Source: Pseudomonas sp. GM74
GTDB taxonomy: Bacteria > Pseudomonadota > Gammaproteobacteria > Pseudomonadales > Pseudomonadaceae
Direction of reading: 5' to 3'
Assembly: GCF_000282455.1 (NCBI RefSeq)
Contig: NZ_AKJG01000102.1
Coordinates: 18,337-82,336 of the forward strand
DNA length: 64,000 nucleotides
Made by a program: the position numbers and the translations under genes. The notes under the pieces were generated by a model. That model saw nothing but the letters and a program-made list of their open reading frames with translations, made no database searches and was not told where the DNA came from. Positions 7,961 through 15,772 of this stretch are shown in pieces. The number at the start of each line of letters is the position of its first letter. Position 1 is the stretch's first letter.

Positions 7961-8521
7961 TTATTTCTTTTCAACGTCGGTCTTCAGATGTGGCCAGGCA
8001 GCCCGCAAGTACTGGACCATCGACCACAAAGTCAGGCCAGCCGACACCATCAGCAAGGTGTAGCCCAGCAAGACCCAGAAACTGAAATCCTTGGGATTGG
8101 CCAGCAGGATCACCAGCGCCAGCATTTGCGCGGCGGTTTTCCATTTGCCAAGGTTCGACACGGCGACGTGGGCACGAGCGCCCAGTTCGGCCATCCATTC
8201 GCGCAGTGCCGAGACGACAATCTCGCGACCAATGATCACGGCAGCCGGCAGCGTGAGCCACAGGTTTCCGTGTTCCTGCACCAACAGGACCAATGCAACC
8301 GCAACCATCAGCTTGTCGGCAACAGGATCGAGGAAAGCCCCGAACGGTGTGCTTTGCTCCAGACGGCGGGCCAGGTACCCGTCCAGCCAGTCGGTCGCGG
8401 CAGCGAACGCGAAGACCGAGGCGGAGGCCATGTAGCTCCACTGGTAAGGCAGGTAGAACAGCAAAATGAAGATCGGTATGAGCAGAACGCGTAGAACGGT
8501 AATCAGATTAGGGATATTCAT
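7961..8521 (-). CDS. pgsA: CDP-diacylglycerol-glycerol-3-phosphate 3-phosphatidyltransferase
   Basis: A 186-aa integral membrane enzyme that transfers a phosphatidyl group from CDP-diacylglycerol to glycerol 3-phosphate, the committed step to phosphatidylglycerol and cardiolipin. The CDP-alcohol phosphotransferase motif is complete: DWLDGYLARR, then FGAFLDPVADK, giving the D-x2-D-G-x2-A-R...G-x3-D-x3-D spacing. Hydrophobic helices fill the rest. I start at the ATG (8521) beginning MNIPNLITVLRV, which gives the usual length; a GTG two codons upstream is possible. It sits 32 bases after uvrC and just before the tRNAs. Confidence 0.95.
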   Translation of the reverse strand: MNIPNLITVLRVLLIPIFILLFYLPYQWSYMASASVFAFAAATDWLDGYLARRLEQSTPFGAFLDPVADKLMVAVALVLLVQEHGNLWLTLPAAVIIGREIVVSALREWMAELGARAHVAVSNLGKWKTAAQMLALVILLANPKDFSFWVLLGYTLLMVSAGLTLWSMVQYLRAAWPHLKTDVEKK

Positions 8522-8553
8522 CGGCACAACTGGCTACGAGGTGAGGGGGCATT

Positions 8554-10377
8554 CTACTCGCTGTGCAGATTTGCATAAATCAACTCTGCGAGCTTTTTAC
8601 TGATCCCGGGGGCTTTGGCAATTTCTTCGATGCTTGCACGAGACAGCTCCTGCAATCCACCAAAATGTTTCAACAAATCACGCCGACGTGTGGGTCCGAC
8701 GCCGGCGACGCCTTCCAGTGTAGACGTCCGACGGGTTTTTCCACGTCGGGCGCGGTGCCCGGTAATGGCAAACCGGTGGGCTTCGTCGCGAATCTGCTGG
8801 ATCAGGTGCAGCGCGGGAGAATCGCCGCGCAAGGTGAACTCATGTGCAGCGTCGTTCAGGTACAGGGTTTCGAAACCGGCCTTGCGCGTCGCGCCTTTTG
8901 CCACGCCCAGCAGAATCAGGTCAGGCACGGCCAGTTCATCGAGCACGTCGCGGGCCATGGACAACTGACCTTTACCGCCGTCCACGAGCAGGATATCCGG
9001 CAGCTTGCCCTCCCCGTCCTTCAGTTTGCTGAAACGTCGGGTCAGCGCCTGATGCATCGCCGCATAATCATCGCCGGCCGTAACGCCCTCGATGTTGTAC
9101 CGGCGGTAATCGGCCTTGATCGGACCTTCGGGGCCGAAGACCACGCAGGACGCCACCGTCGCCTCGCCGCTGGAGTGACTGATGTCGTAGCACTCAAGGC
9201 GCTGTGGAGGTTCATCCAGCTTCAGCACCTCGGCCAGCGCATCGAAGCGCGCCGTAATGTGCTGACGATTCGCCAGGCGCGCACTCAATGCCTGCTCGGC
9301 ATTGGTCACCGCCAATTGTTGCCAGCGCGCCCGAGTACCCCGCACGCGATGGCTGATGGTCAGTTCACGACCGCGCAACTCGTCGATGGCGGCGATCAGC
9401 GTGGGAAAATCATCGTGGACCACATTGACGATCAACTCGCTGGGCAAGTCGCGTTCAGGACTGCTGATGAAGTACTGGCCGAGAAACGCGGCCATGACTT
9501 CGCTGACGTCTTCCTCGATACCGACCTGAGGGAAGAAGTTCTTGCTTCCCAGTACCCGCCCGCCCCGCACACTGATCAAGTGAACACAGGCGCCGCCCGG
9601 GTTGACGAAGGCGGCAATCACATCGACGTCCCCGGTCCCGCCCTCCATGCTCTGTTGATCCTGGACCCGGCGCAGTAACGCAATCTGGTCCCGCAACTCG
9701 GCTGCCCGTTCGAATTCGAGATTGATCGCCGCCTCTTCCATCCCGGCGGACAACTCGTCAGTCAGCGCATTGCTGCGCCCTTCAAGAAACATCACCGAAT
9801 GGCGCACATCCTCGGCGTACACCTGGGGCTCCACCAGCCCGACGCAGGGCGCCTTGCAGCGTTTGATCTGGTATTGCAGGCAAGGGCGCGTGCGGTTCTT
9901 GTAGTAACTGTCTTCGCATTGGCGAACGAAAAACGTCTTTTGCAGCAGGCTCAGGCTTTCGCGGATCGCACCGGCGCTCGGGTAAGGCCCGAAATATTTG
10001 CCCTTGGCCTTTTTCGCGCCGCGATGAATGCTCAGGCGCGGAAACTCTCCGTCGGAGAGAAAGACGTAGGGATAGGATTTATCGTCGCGCAGCAGGATGT
10101 TGTAGGGCGGGCGCCATTCCTTGATCAGCGTCTGCTCAAGTAGCAAGGCTTCGGTTTCGTTGGCGGTGATCGTCGTCTCGACCTGGGCGATACGAGCTAC
10201 CAGTGCGGCGGTCTTGGGGGCAAGCCCGGTCTTGCGAAAGTAACTCGACAGGCGATTCTTGAGGTTCTTCGCCTTGCCGACGTAGAGCAACCGCCCTTCG
10301 TTGTCGAACATGCGGTACACGCCGGGGCGCCCGCTAACGGTCGACAGAAAGGCGCTCGGATCAAAGGTTTCGTTCAT
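8554..10377 (-). CDS. uvrC: Excinuclease ABC subunit C
   Basis: A 607-aa dual-incision nuclease of nucleotide excision repair, recruited by UvrB on damaged DNA. Domains in order: a GIY-YIG nuclease at the N-terminus (GVYRMFDNEGRLLYVGKAKNLKNR near residues 19-42), which makes the 3' cut; a cysteine-containing linker; a UVR motif (ELSAGMEEAAINLEFERAAELRDQI, ~208-232) that contacts UvrB; the RNase H-like endonuclease (ECYDISHSSGEATVAS near 395, LLVDGGKGQLSMA near 465), which makes the 5' cut; and a C-terminal tandem helix-hairpin-helix. Length is normal. Its ATG is 2 bases after the gacA stop, the conserved co-transcribed arrangement. Confidence 0.97.
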   Translation of the reverse strand: MNETFDPSAFLSTVSGRPGVYRMFDNEGRLLYVGKAKNLKNRLSSYFRKTGLAPKTAALVARIAQVETTITANETEALLLEQTLIKEWRPPYNILLRDDKSYPYVFLSDGEFPRLSIHRGAKKAKGKYFGPYPSAGAIRESLSLLQKTFFVRQCEDSYYKNRTRPCLQYQIKRCKAPCVGLVEPQVYAEDVRHSVMFLEGRSNALTDELSAGMEEAAINLEFERAAELRDQIALLRRVQDQQSMEGGTGDVDVIAAFVNPGGACVHLISVRGGRVLGSKNFFPQVGIEEDVSEVMAAFLGQYFISSPERDLPSELIVNVVHDDFPTLIAAIDELRGRELTISHRVRGTRARWQQLAVTNAEQALSARLANRQHITARFDALAEVLKLDEPPQRLECYDISHSSGEATVASCVVFGPEGPIKADYRRYNIEGVTAGDDYAAMHQALTRRFSKLKDGEGKLPDILLVDGGKGQLSMARDVLDELAVPDLILLGVAKGATRKAGFETLYLNDAAHEFTLRGDSPALHLIQQIRDEAHRFAITGHRARRGKTRRTSTLEGVAGVGPTRRRDLLKHFGGLQELSRASIEEIAKAPGISKKLAELIYANLHSE

Positions 10378-10379
10378 TT

Positions 10380-11021
10380 TCAGAGGCTGGCGTCGACCAT
10401 GCCATGACGAACCGCCAACAGCGTCAACTCGACATCACTGCTGATCGAAAGCTTTTCGAAGATGCGGTAACGGTAGGTGTTCACGGTTTTCGGGGACAGG
10501 CACAATTTGTCGGAAATGATCTGTACTTTCTGGCAGCCGACGATCATCAGCGCGATCTGGATTTCCCGCTCCGACAAGGCATCGAAAGGCGAATCATTGG
10601 TGGGCTGGAAAGACTTGATCGCCAGTTGCTGGGCAATTTGCGGGCTGATATAGCGTTGCCCGGCGAATACCAGGCGAATGGCCTGGACCATTTCCGGCAA
10701 ACCTGCGCCCTTGGTCAGGTAACCTGCCGCTCCGGCCTGCAACAGCCGCGTAGGAAACGGGTCCTCTTCACACACGGTCACCGCGACGACCTTGATATCC
10801 GGATGACTGCGCAATAATTTGCGAGTGGCCTCGAGACCGCCGATACCCGGCATCTTGACGTCCATCAACACCACGTCGGGCTTCAGCTCACGCGCCTTGA
10901 TCAGGGATTCCTCACCCGACTCGGCCTGGCCGACTACTTGCAGGCCATCGATGTCAGCCAGCATTCGTGTAATGCCTGTACGAACGAGATCATGGTCATC
11001 GACTACTAGCACCCTAATCAA
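10380..11021 (-). CDS. gacA: Response regulator GacA (UvrY/LuxR family)
   Basis: A 213-aa response regulator. The receiver domain has the acidic pair DD at residues 8-9, the phospho-acceptor Asp54 in VLMDVKMPG, and a KG in place of the common KP switch lysine context (YLTKGAG). The C-terminal LuxR-type helix-turn-helix reads LSEREIQIALMI...KTVNTYRYRIFEKL. GacS phosphorylates GacA, which then activates the Rsm small RNAs that relieve translational repression of secondary metabolism. The start is a TTG at 11021, with GAGGTG a few bases upstream. No other start fits the conserved MIRVLVVDDHD N-terminus. It heads the gacA-uvrC-pgsA-tRNA unit. Confidence 0.96.
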   Translation of the reverse strand: MIRVLVVDDHDLVRTGITRMLADIDGLQVVGQAESGEESLIKARELKPDVVLMDVKMPGIGGLEATRKLLRSHPDIKVVAVTVCEEDPFPTRLLQAGAAGYLTKGAGLPEMVQAIRLVFAGQRYISPQIAQQLAIKSFQPTNDSPFDALSEREIQIALMIVGCQKVQIISDKLCLSPKTVNTYRYRIFEKLSISSDVELTLLAVRHGMVDASL

Positions 11022-11118
11022 GCAGACACCTCGCGATATGGTCTTATTGGGTTGCCTGACACCTTAGCAAAAAGCATCTGGCAGACCTAGCGGAAAGCAT
11101 CAGATTAAAAGTTTCAAT

Positions 11119-11595
11119 TCATCTTGAAAGGCTTGTCGCAAGCGTGTCGCAGCGATTCAGGCCGGGAATATCCAGCTGCATCTTCAGGAAACACTCGTCC
11201 TTGCCCACCACCCTCAATCCCTTGCGCTCGTACAACGCTTGCGCCGGGTTGTTTTCGAAAACCGTCAGGCGCAACGCCGGGCGCCGCTCCTGGCGTGCCA
11301 GAGCCAGTACCTGATCGATCGCCCAGGATCCAGCGCCCTGCCCCCGAAACGCTTCGACGATATGCAATTCGCGGATATACAAGGCTCTGGCATCACGGCT
11401 CAGGCTGACATAACCCAGCACTGCGTCGCCCCATGTAATCAAACGGTTGTCCCGCCCGGCCCAGGCCGCGTCAAACGCTTCGTCCTGCCACAACAGGTCA
11501 TGCTCAATGTAGTAACGCAGCATGCTTGTGCAGGTCAGTTCGCGGGCGAATTCCAGGTCATCCGGTGTTGCCGGGCGCCATTGGCGTTCCATCAT
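11119..11595 (-). CDS. GNAT family N-acetyltransferase
   Basis: A 158-aa protein with the GNAT fold. It has the N-terminal substrate region, a beta-4 strand with RELHIVEAFRGQGAGSWAID (the acetyl-CoA pyrophosphate loop, R-x2-G-x-G/A type), and motif B LRLTVFENNPAQALYERKGLRVV. The acceptor is unknown. The frame stays open upstream to 11718, but the ATG pair at 11595/11592 follows GGAATTGG, and the upstream codons do not look like GNAT sequence, so I use 11595. The upstream segment contains the shared regulatory region with the DAHP synthase leader, which is transcribed in the other direction. Confidence 0.85.
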   Translation of the reverse strand: MMERQWRPATPDDLEFARELTCTSMLRYYIEHDLLWQDEAFDAAWAGRDNRLITWGDAVLGYVSLSRDARALYIRELHIVEAFRGQGAGSWAIDQVLALARQERRPALRLTVFENNPAQALYERKGLRVVGKDECFLKMQLDIPGLNRCDTLATSLSR

Positions 11596-11725
11596 TCCAA
11601 TTCCACAGCGAGGGTCATGTGCGTCCTTGTGACGATAGGTTTGTTGTTGCAGCGCAAAGTGTGTCACAACCGTGAGGGCGCTCAAGCGATAGAAAGTGAC
11701 GTCGTTTGCCGATAGCATTTTCTGA

Positions 11726-11752
11726 TTGAAACTGCGTACCGGCCTCTAGTAA
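11726..11752 (+). promoter_or_regulatory. Probable sigma-70 promoter of the DAHP synthase leader
   Basis: TTGAAA at 11726-11731, then TAGTAA at 11747-11752, spacer 15 bp, about 20 bp before the leader ribosome-binding site. The -35 is good; the -10 and the short spacer are weaker. Confidence 0.4.
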
Positions 11753-11779
11753 GCTCGGTCCATCCATCGGAGACAGACC

Positions 11780-11908
11780 ATGTTCAACGCCCTCTTACAG
11801 CTTCGTACCGCCAGCGCCCCGCGCTCGGTTGCGGCTGCCCGGGTGAACGACGGTTGTGCTCCGGTCAGCTTTTATTTTGGGTATTGGTTTAGCCACTGGC
11901 GCGCCTGA
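11780..11908 (+). CDS. Aromatic-rich leader peptide of the DAHP synthase attenuator
   Basis: A 42-codon ORF with a proper ribosome-binding site (GGAGA at 11769-11773) and the C-terminal run SFYFGYWFSHWRA. That is three Phe, two Tyr and two Trp codons within ten codons. It ends 47 bp before a strong intrinsic terminator and lies upstream of a DAHP synthase gene. This is the classical layout of a ribosome-stalling attenuation leader that senses charged tRNA-Phe, tRNA-Tyr and tRNA-Trp. GGGTAT (11879-11884, inside the aromatic codons) can pair with ATACCC (11908-11913, at the stop), a candidate 1:2 hairpin that a stalled ribosome would disrupt. Regulation is inferred, not shown. Confidence 0.8.
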   Translation: MFNALLQLRTASAPRSVAAARVNDGCAPVSFYFGYWFSHWRA

Positions 11909-11955
11909 TACCCACACGGCGCCCATTTTAAACGGGTCGCCACCAGAGAATTCTC

Positions 11956-11994
11956 AACCCCCGGTCGGCCTCCCGACCGGGGGTTTTGTTTTTT
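11956..11994 (+). terminator. Attenuator terminator upstream of DAHP synthase
   Basis: AACCCCCGGTCGG (11956-11968) pairs fully with CCGACCGGGGGTT (11973-11985) around the loop CCTC. It is followed by TTTTGTTTTTT (11984-11994). It is a strong intrinsic terminator placed between a leader peptide and the biosynthetic gene rather than after a gene. Confidence 0.93.
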
Positions 11995-12044
11995 CAGCCT
12001 CCAACACTTTTAGCGACACACCAGACATTCAGAGGATTCAGAAC

Positions 12045-12197
12045 ATGAACTACGCCACTTATTACCGTTACGACAGTTTTACCACCTGGCGATTTACCAC
12101 CCTCCGCTCGGGACAGCCTGCCGCCTCCGATCGGTCACCCACAGGTGGCAAGCACACACACGCAGCCAATCCGGCCAATTGTCGAACACCCCAGTAG
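12045..12197 (+). CDS. Second aromatic-rich small ORF between attenuator and DAHP synthase
   Basis: A 50-codon ORF starting MNYATYYRYDSFTTWRF. Codons 3-17 contain four Tyr, two Phe and one Trp. A good ribosome-binding site (AGAGGAT) lies upstream of the ATG. It begins 50 bp after the attenuator terminator and ends 49 bp before the DAHP synthase ATG. Just after it, GCGGG-cacgaa-CCCGC, nested inside GGGC...GCCC, forms a hairpin next to the synthase ribosome-binding site, with no T-run. It could be a second sensing leader acting on translation, or a small protein of its own. I do not recognise it from any family. Confidence 0.6.
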   Translation: MNYATYYRYDSFTTWRFTTLRSGQPAASDRSPTGGKHTHAANPANCRTPQ

Positions 12198-12246
12198 GGC
12201 CGAGCGCGCGGGCACGAACCCGCCACCAGCCCAGGAAGCCTTGAAT

Positions 12247-13326
12247 ATGAACTCGTCCGTCTCTGCACTGCCGCTGTCCACTTTGAGCCCTGCCAATGAA
12301 GCGCTGACCCTGCGCCTGCCCAGCTCATTGCAACTCAAACAGCAATTGCCCCTCAGCAACGCCCTCACCCGGCAAGTCACCGCCCACCGCCAGGCGGTTC
12401 GCGCGATCCTCAACGGTGAAGATTCCCGCCTGCTGGTCGTCGTCGGCCCCTGCTCGATACACGATCCGAAATCAGCCCTCGAATACGCCGGTAACCTTGC
12501 CCGACTCGCCGCTGAAGTCAGCGACGAAATGCTGCTGGTGATGCGTGCCTACGTCGAAAAACCCCGTACCACGGTTGGCTGGAAAGGCCTGGCCTACGAC
12601 CCGCACCTCGATGGCAGCGATGACATGGCCGCCGGCCTGACCCTGTCCCGCGAGCTGATGCGCGAAATGCTCCGCCTGGGCCTGCCCGTTGCCACTGAAC
12701 TGCTGCAACCGATGGCGGCCGGTTACTTCGATGATCTGTTGAGCTGGGTGGCGATTGGCGCCCGGACCACGGAGTCGCAGATCCACCGGGAAATGGCCAG
12801 CGGCCTGGGCATGCCTGTAGGGTTCAAGAACGGTACAGACGGCGGTGTCGGTGTCGCCAGCGACGCCATGCGTTCCGCCGTTCACCCTCATCGCCATTTC
12901 GGTGTCGATAGCCAGGGACATCCGGCGATCATTCAAACCCCGGGCAATGCAGACACGCACCTGGTATTGCGCGGCGGCCATCGCGGGCCGAACTTCGACA
13001 GTGCCAGCGTCGCCCAGGTGAACAGCGAGCTGACCAGGCTCAGGATTCCGGCTCGAATCATGGTCGATTGCAGCCACGCCAACAGCGGCAAGGACCCGTT
13101 GCGCCAACCAGCCGTGTTCAACGATGTACTTGAGCAACGCCTGCAAGGTGATCGCTCACTGATCGGCATGATGATCGAAAGCCATTTGTTCGAGGGCTGC
13201 CAGCCGTTGAGTTCGTCATTGAAATACGGTGTTTCGGTGACCGATGGTTGCCTCGGTTGGTCCGGTACAGAGCAACTGTTGCTTGAAGCGGCAGATCGGC
13301 TGCGGGCGTCAAACAACGCCCGATAA
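12247..13326 (+). CDS. 3-deoxy-7-phosphoheptulonate (DAHP) synthase, class I AroFGH type
   Basis: A 359-aa enzyme that condenses phosphoenolpyruvate and erythrose 4-phosphate to DAHP, the first step of the shikimate pathway. Conserved motifs are VVVGPCSIHDP, RAYVEKPRTTVGWKG, IGARTTESQIHREMASGL, VGFKNGTDG, LRGGHRGPNF, VDCSHANSGKDP and MIESHL. They include the metal-binding Cys and His and the PEP-binding lysines and arginines. The start MNSSVSALPLST is chosen because AGGAAG lies 7 bases upstream; the frame is open further upstream but overlaps the leader ORF. Which aromatic amino acid inhibits the enzyme cannot be read with confidence. The upstream attenuator points to control by aromatic amino-acid supply. 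Confidence 0.95.
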   Translation: MNSSVSALPLSTLSPANEALTLRLPSSLQLKQQLPLSNALTRQVTAHRQAVRAILNGEDSRLLVVVGPCSIHDPKSALEYAGNLARLAAEVSDEMLLVMRAYVEKPRTTVGWKGLAYDPHLDGSDDMAAGLTLSRELMREMLRLGLPVATELLQPMAAGYFDDLLSWVAIGARTTESQIHREMASGLGMPVGFKNGTDGGVGVASDAMRSAVHPHRHFGVDSQGHPAIIQTPGNADTHLVLRGGHRGPNFDSASVAQVNSELTRLRIPARIMVDCSHANSGKDPLRQPAVFNDVLEQRLQGDRSLIGMMIESHLFEGCQPLSSSLKYGVSVTDGCLGWSGTEQLLLEAADRLRASNNAR

Positions 13327-13342
13327 TCAGCATCCTCCGTGC

Positions 13343-13374
13343 GCCCTCCGGCCTTCATGGGAAGACTGGAGGGC
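13343..13374 (+). terminator. Hairpin between convergent DAHP synthase and Ig-like genes
   Basis: GCCCTCC (13343-13349) pairs with GGAGGGC (13368-13374), with an inner CTTC/GAAG pairing around ATGG. There is no strong T-run on either strand. It sits between two convergent genes and could serve both. Confidence 0.45.
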
Positions 13375-13383
13375 AAATGGCAA

Positions 13384-14448
13384 TCAATGTCCCATCAGGG
13401 ACTGCACCTGAACCAGTGTCACCCCCGATTGCTGGCGGGTGCCGTCAAGGTGCTCGACTGAACAGGAAACACGGATCGCGGTATCTCGATGTTCCCTCCA
13501 GAACGGGTAGGGAACGATGAACACCAACGGCTCGCCTGCGGTGTCGCTGGTTACTTCGCGCTCGTCACCGTAATTGAATTTCTCCCCGTCACATGTCAGG
13601 TAAACCCGTTCTCCTTTTTCAGCCTTGGGGTTTTCGATGACGACGGACAAGCCATCCTGCACATCTTGCAGATCCACCCAACCTTCGTCGGCTTCCAGCA
13701 CAGTGGGTGCTCGCAGTGGACGCCGCTCCAGGATGCCAACCATCAGTGCCGTTACTTCAGAATAGCGAGGCCCCTGCCCTGCCTGCTTGACGCAATAGTC
13801 GACGGACACCGAAGAGCCCAGATTGAGCGTAATGCACTCCGGACTGACCCAAAACGACAGTTCTTCCCCCACAGCGAAGGACTCTACCTTGAGTGCATCA
13901 CTGAAACTTGCTTCGACCGAAACGCCCGCCCAGGTCAGTAACACCCAGTCGCCCGCCGCCATGCGCGCATAGGGTTTGATCGTAACGATCGCTCCTTCCT
14001 TCACCCGATCCGGATCAAGCGTTCTACCCACCGCATCGTTCACCGTCGCGGGCAACAGGTCGCATTGCACATCACCAACCCTCAGTTGCAACCTTTGGGA
14101 GTGCACGGGTTCGGCAAATCCGGTGCTCGTGAGTGAGTAACCTATTTCCAGCGAACCACCCTCAAGCACCTCGATATGCGCGCTACCGACGGCAAAGATA
14201 ATGTCCTCGCCAACCCGGCCCTCACTGACAAAACGCGCCACCTGGTGATTGTAGGCGAGGCCTTCGGCATCCAGCCCCGCCCAACTCAATAGCAATTTGT
14301 CGCCGCAGGTCATGCCTGGATAAGGCTGGACCCTGATGACGACTTTTTTTTCAGAGGGGTTCAGAACGCCGTTTTGCGCCTGTTCAAGCATGGGAGGTGG
14401 TAATGGTTGCTGTGCGAGATTCAAGGTGTCGGGTTCATAAACAGTCAT
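13384..14448 (-). CDS. Protein of three tandem Ig-like modules, function unknown
   Basis: A 354-aa protein with no signal peptide and no membrane segment. It consists of three modules of about 95-110 residues. Each has a basic strand, then a G-D/E-x-(hydrophobic)-x-L-(S/T)-W/C turn, then an acidic beta-rich part: VIRVQPYPGMTCGDKLLLSW, VTIKPYARMAAGDWVLLTW, and the diverged VVIENPKAEKGERVYLTC. The pattern is that of beta-sandwich repeats seen in large pseudomonad surface or adhesin-like proteins, here as a small stand-alone protein. No enzymatic motif is visible. It is convergent with DAHP synthase and divergent from the lipase. Confidence 0.7.
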   Translation of the reverse strand: MTVYEPDTLNLAQQPLPPPMLEQAQNGVLNPSEKKVVIRVQPYPGMTCGDKLLLSWAGLDAEGLAYNHQVARFVSEGRVGEDIIFAVGSAHIEVLEGGSLEIGYSLTSTGFAEPVHSQRLQLRVGDVQCDLLPATVNDAVGRTLDPDRVKEGAIVTIKPYARMAAGDWVLLTWAGVSVEASFSDALKVESFAVGEELSFWVSPECITLNLGSSVSVDYCVKQAGQGPRYSEVTALMVGILERRPLRAPTVLEADEGWVDLQDVQDGLSVVIENPKAEKGERVYLTCDGEKFNYGDEREVTSDTAGEPLVFIVPYPFWREHRDTAIRVSCSVEHLDGTRQQSGVTLVQVQSLMGH

Positions 14449-14777
14449 TCATTCGCTCCATTCCCTGGAATAGACACCGGACAGGTGGCCGGCTCTGAAT
14501 GGCTATTTAACCTCATGACGAACAGTCGTGATGTCGGCCTCTCCCTCCGGCCCGCTCGGAAAATCGATACATGCAAAGTAGGTCATTGATCAGCAGCAAC
14601 CTGATTGCCGCGAGAAGTCCTCGAACTATTCCGACTAAGGCTTCAGTCACTCTTGAGCATTCGCACTTGTTCTATTCCGTTTTCCGCAAATTTCGGCGGA
14701 CTTTTCATACATCACGCCACCCTCGAGTGTTTTAGAGTGAAGCGCCATGCAGTCCCAATGAACTTCTGCGTAAAGGT
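14449..14777. other. Intergenic region of 329 bp upstream of the lipase
   Basis: I see no gene. It separates two divergent genes and must hold both promoters. The only clear signal is AAAGG at 14772-14776, the lipase ribosome-binding site. Confidence 0.4.
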
Positions 14778-14783
14778 ATGAAC

Positions 14784-15665
14784 ATGCAAAGGAATGCAAG
14801 CACTTGTTACCCAATACTGCTGGTCCATGGCCTTTTCGGCTTCGAAAGAATCGGCAAGTTCGAGCTCTTTCACGACATCAGGCAGGCGCTGAGGAACGCC
14901 GGAGCCAGAGTGTTCGTGCCCCACTTGTCGGCCGTCCATGACAACGAGATACGCGGCGACCAATTGCTCGCACAGATCGAGCGGGTACTGGAAGGAACCG
15001 GTGCAAGCAGAGTCAACCTCATAGGCCATAGCCAGGGCGCACTGACCGCACGTTATGCCGCAGCGATTGCGCCACACAGCGTGGCGTCGGTCACCTCCGT
15101 CAGCGGGCCGAACCATGGTTCGGAACTGGCCGACTTCCTGCGCAAGGCCTTGACACCGGGCAGCCTGCCGGAACATGTGGCCGAGACGGTGGTGACCCTG
15201 TTCGCCGACTTCCTCGCGACATTAAGCGACCATCAGTATCAACCGCGCAGCGCCATTGCCGCCCTCAATGCGCTGACCACCGAAGGCGTAGGCGCATTCA
15301 ACGACAAATACCCGCAAGGACTGCCCACCACCTGGGGTGGCAAGGGCTGCGAACAGGTCAACGGTGTTCGTTACTACTCGTGGAGCGGCGTGCTGTCGTC
15401 GAATGTTCTCGAAAAAGGGCTCTATGCGCTCGATCCGCTCAACACCTTCTGCCGGTCCCTTTCCGGTTATTTCGTCACGGAAAGCGAGCAGAACGACGGT
15501 TTGGTCGGTCGCTTCAGTTCGCACCTGGGCACGGTTATCCGGTCCGACTATGCGCTGGATCATCTGGACACCATTGGCCAGCCGACCGGCCAGCTGCGCA
15601 CAGGTGTCGACCCGGTTGACCTGTATGTCGAGCATGCCAGTCGCTTGAGGGACGCCGGCCTTTGA
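14784..15665 (+). CDS. Triacylglycerol lipase, family I (Pseudomonas LipA-like), no signal peptide
   Basis: A 293-aa alpha/beta hydrolase. It has the oxyanion-hole strand YPILLVHGLFGF, the nucleophile elbow GHSQG (Ser83 from this start), and the segment TSVSGPNHGSELAD. The C-terminal FVTESEQNDGLVGRFSSHLG and YALDHLDTIGQ regions supply the catalytic Asp and His and Ca2+-site residues in this family. Two cysteines (GKGCEQ and TFCRSL) match the disulfide of subfamily I.1. Secreted relatives have a type II signal peptide and need a Lif foldase; here the protein starts directly at the mature-like sequence and no foldase gene is nearby. I use the second ATG (14784), 7 bases after AAAGG; an ATG at 14778 is too close to it. 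Confidence 0.88.
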   Translation: MQRNASTCYPILLVHGLFGFERIGKFELFHDIRQALRNAGARVFVPHLSAVHDNEIRGDQLLAQIERVLEGTGASRVNLIGHSQGALTARYAAAIAPHSVASVTSVSGPNHGSELADFLRKALTPGSLPEHVAETVVTLFADFLATLSDHQYQPRSAIAALNALTTEGVGAFNDKYPQGLPTTWGGKGCEQVNGVRYYSWSGVLSSNVLEKGLYALDPLNTFCRSLSGYFVTESEQNDGLVGRFSSHLGTVIRSDYALDHLDTIGQPTGQLRTGVDPVDLYVEHASRLRDAGL

Positions 15666-15772
15666 GGTCCCGCCTGCCGTGGATCCCTCGCGGAACGGAA
15701 CTTTGAGGAGAAATAGCTCACTGAATCCGGTAGGCTCAGCACTTTATCGAGTATTGAAAGGAGTATTTTTCC

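Noticed and set aside
11596..11718. N-terminal extension of the GNAT acetyltransferase to 11718
   Set aside because: The extra 41 residues do not look like GNAT sequence, cover the likely promoter region, and the ATG at 11595 has a ribosome-binding site.
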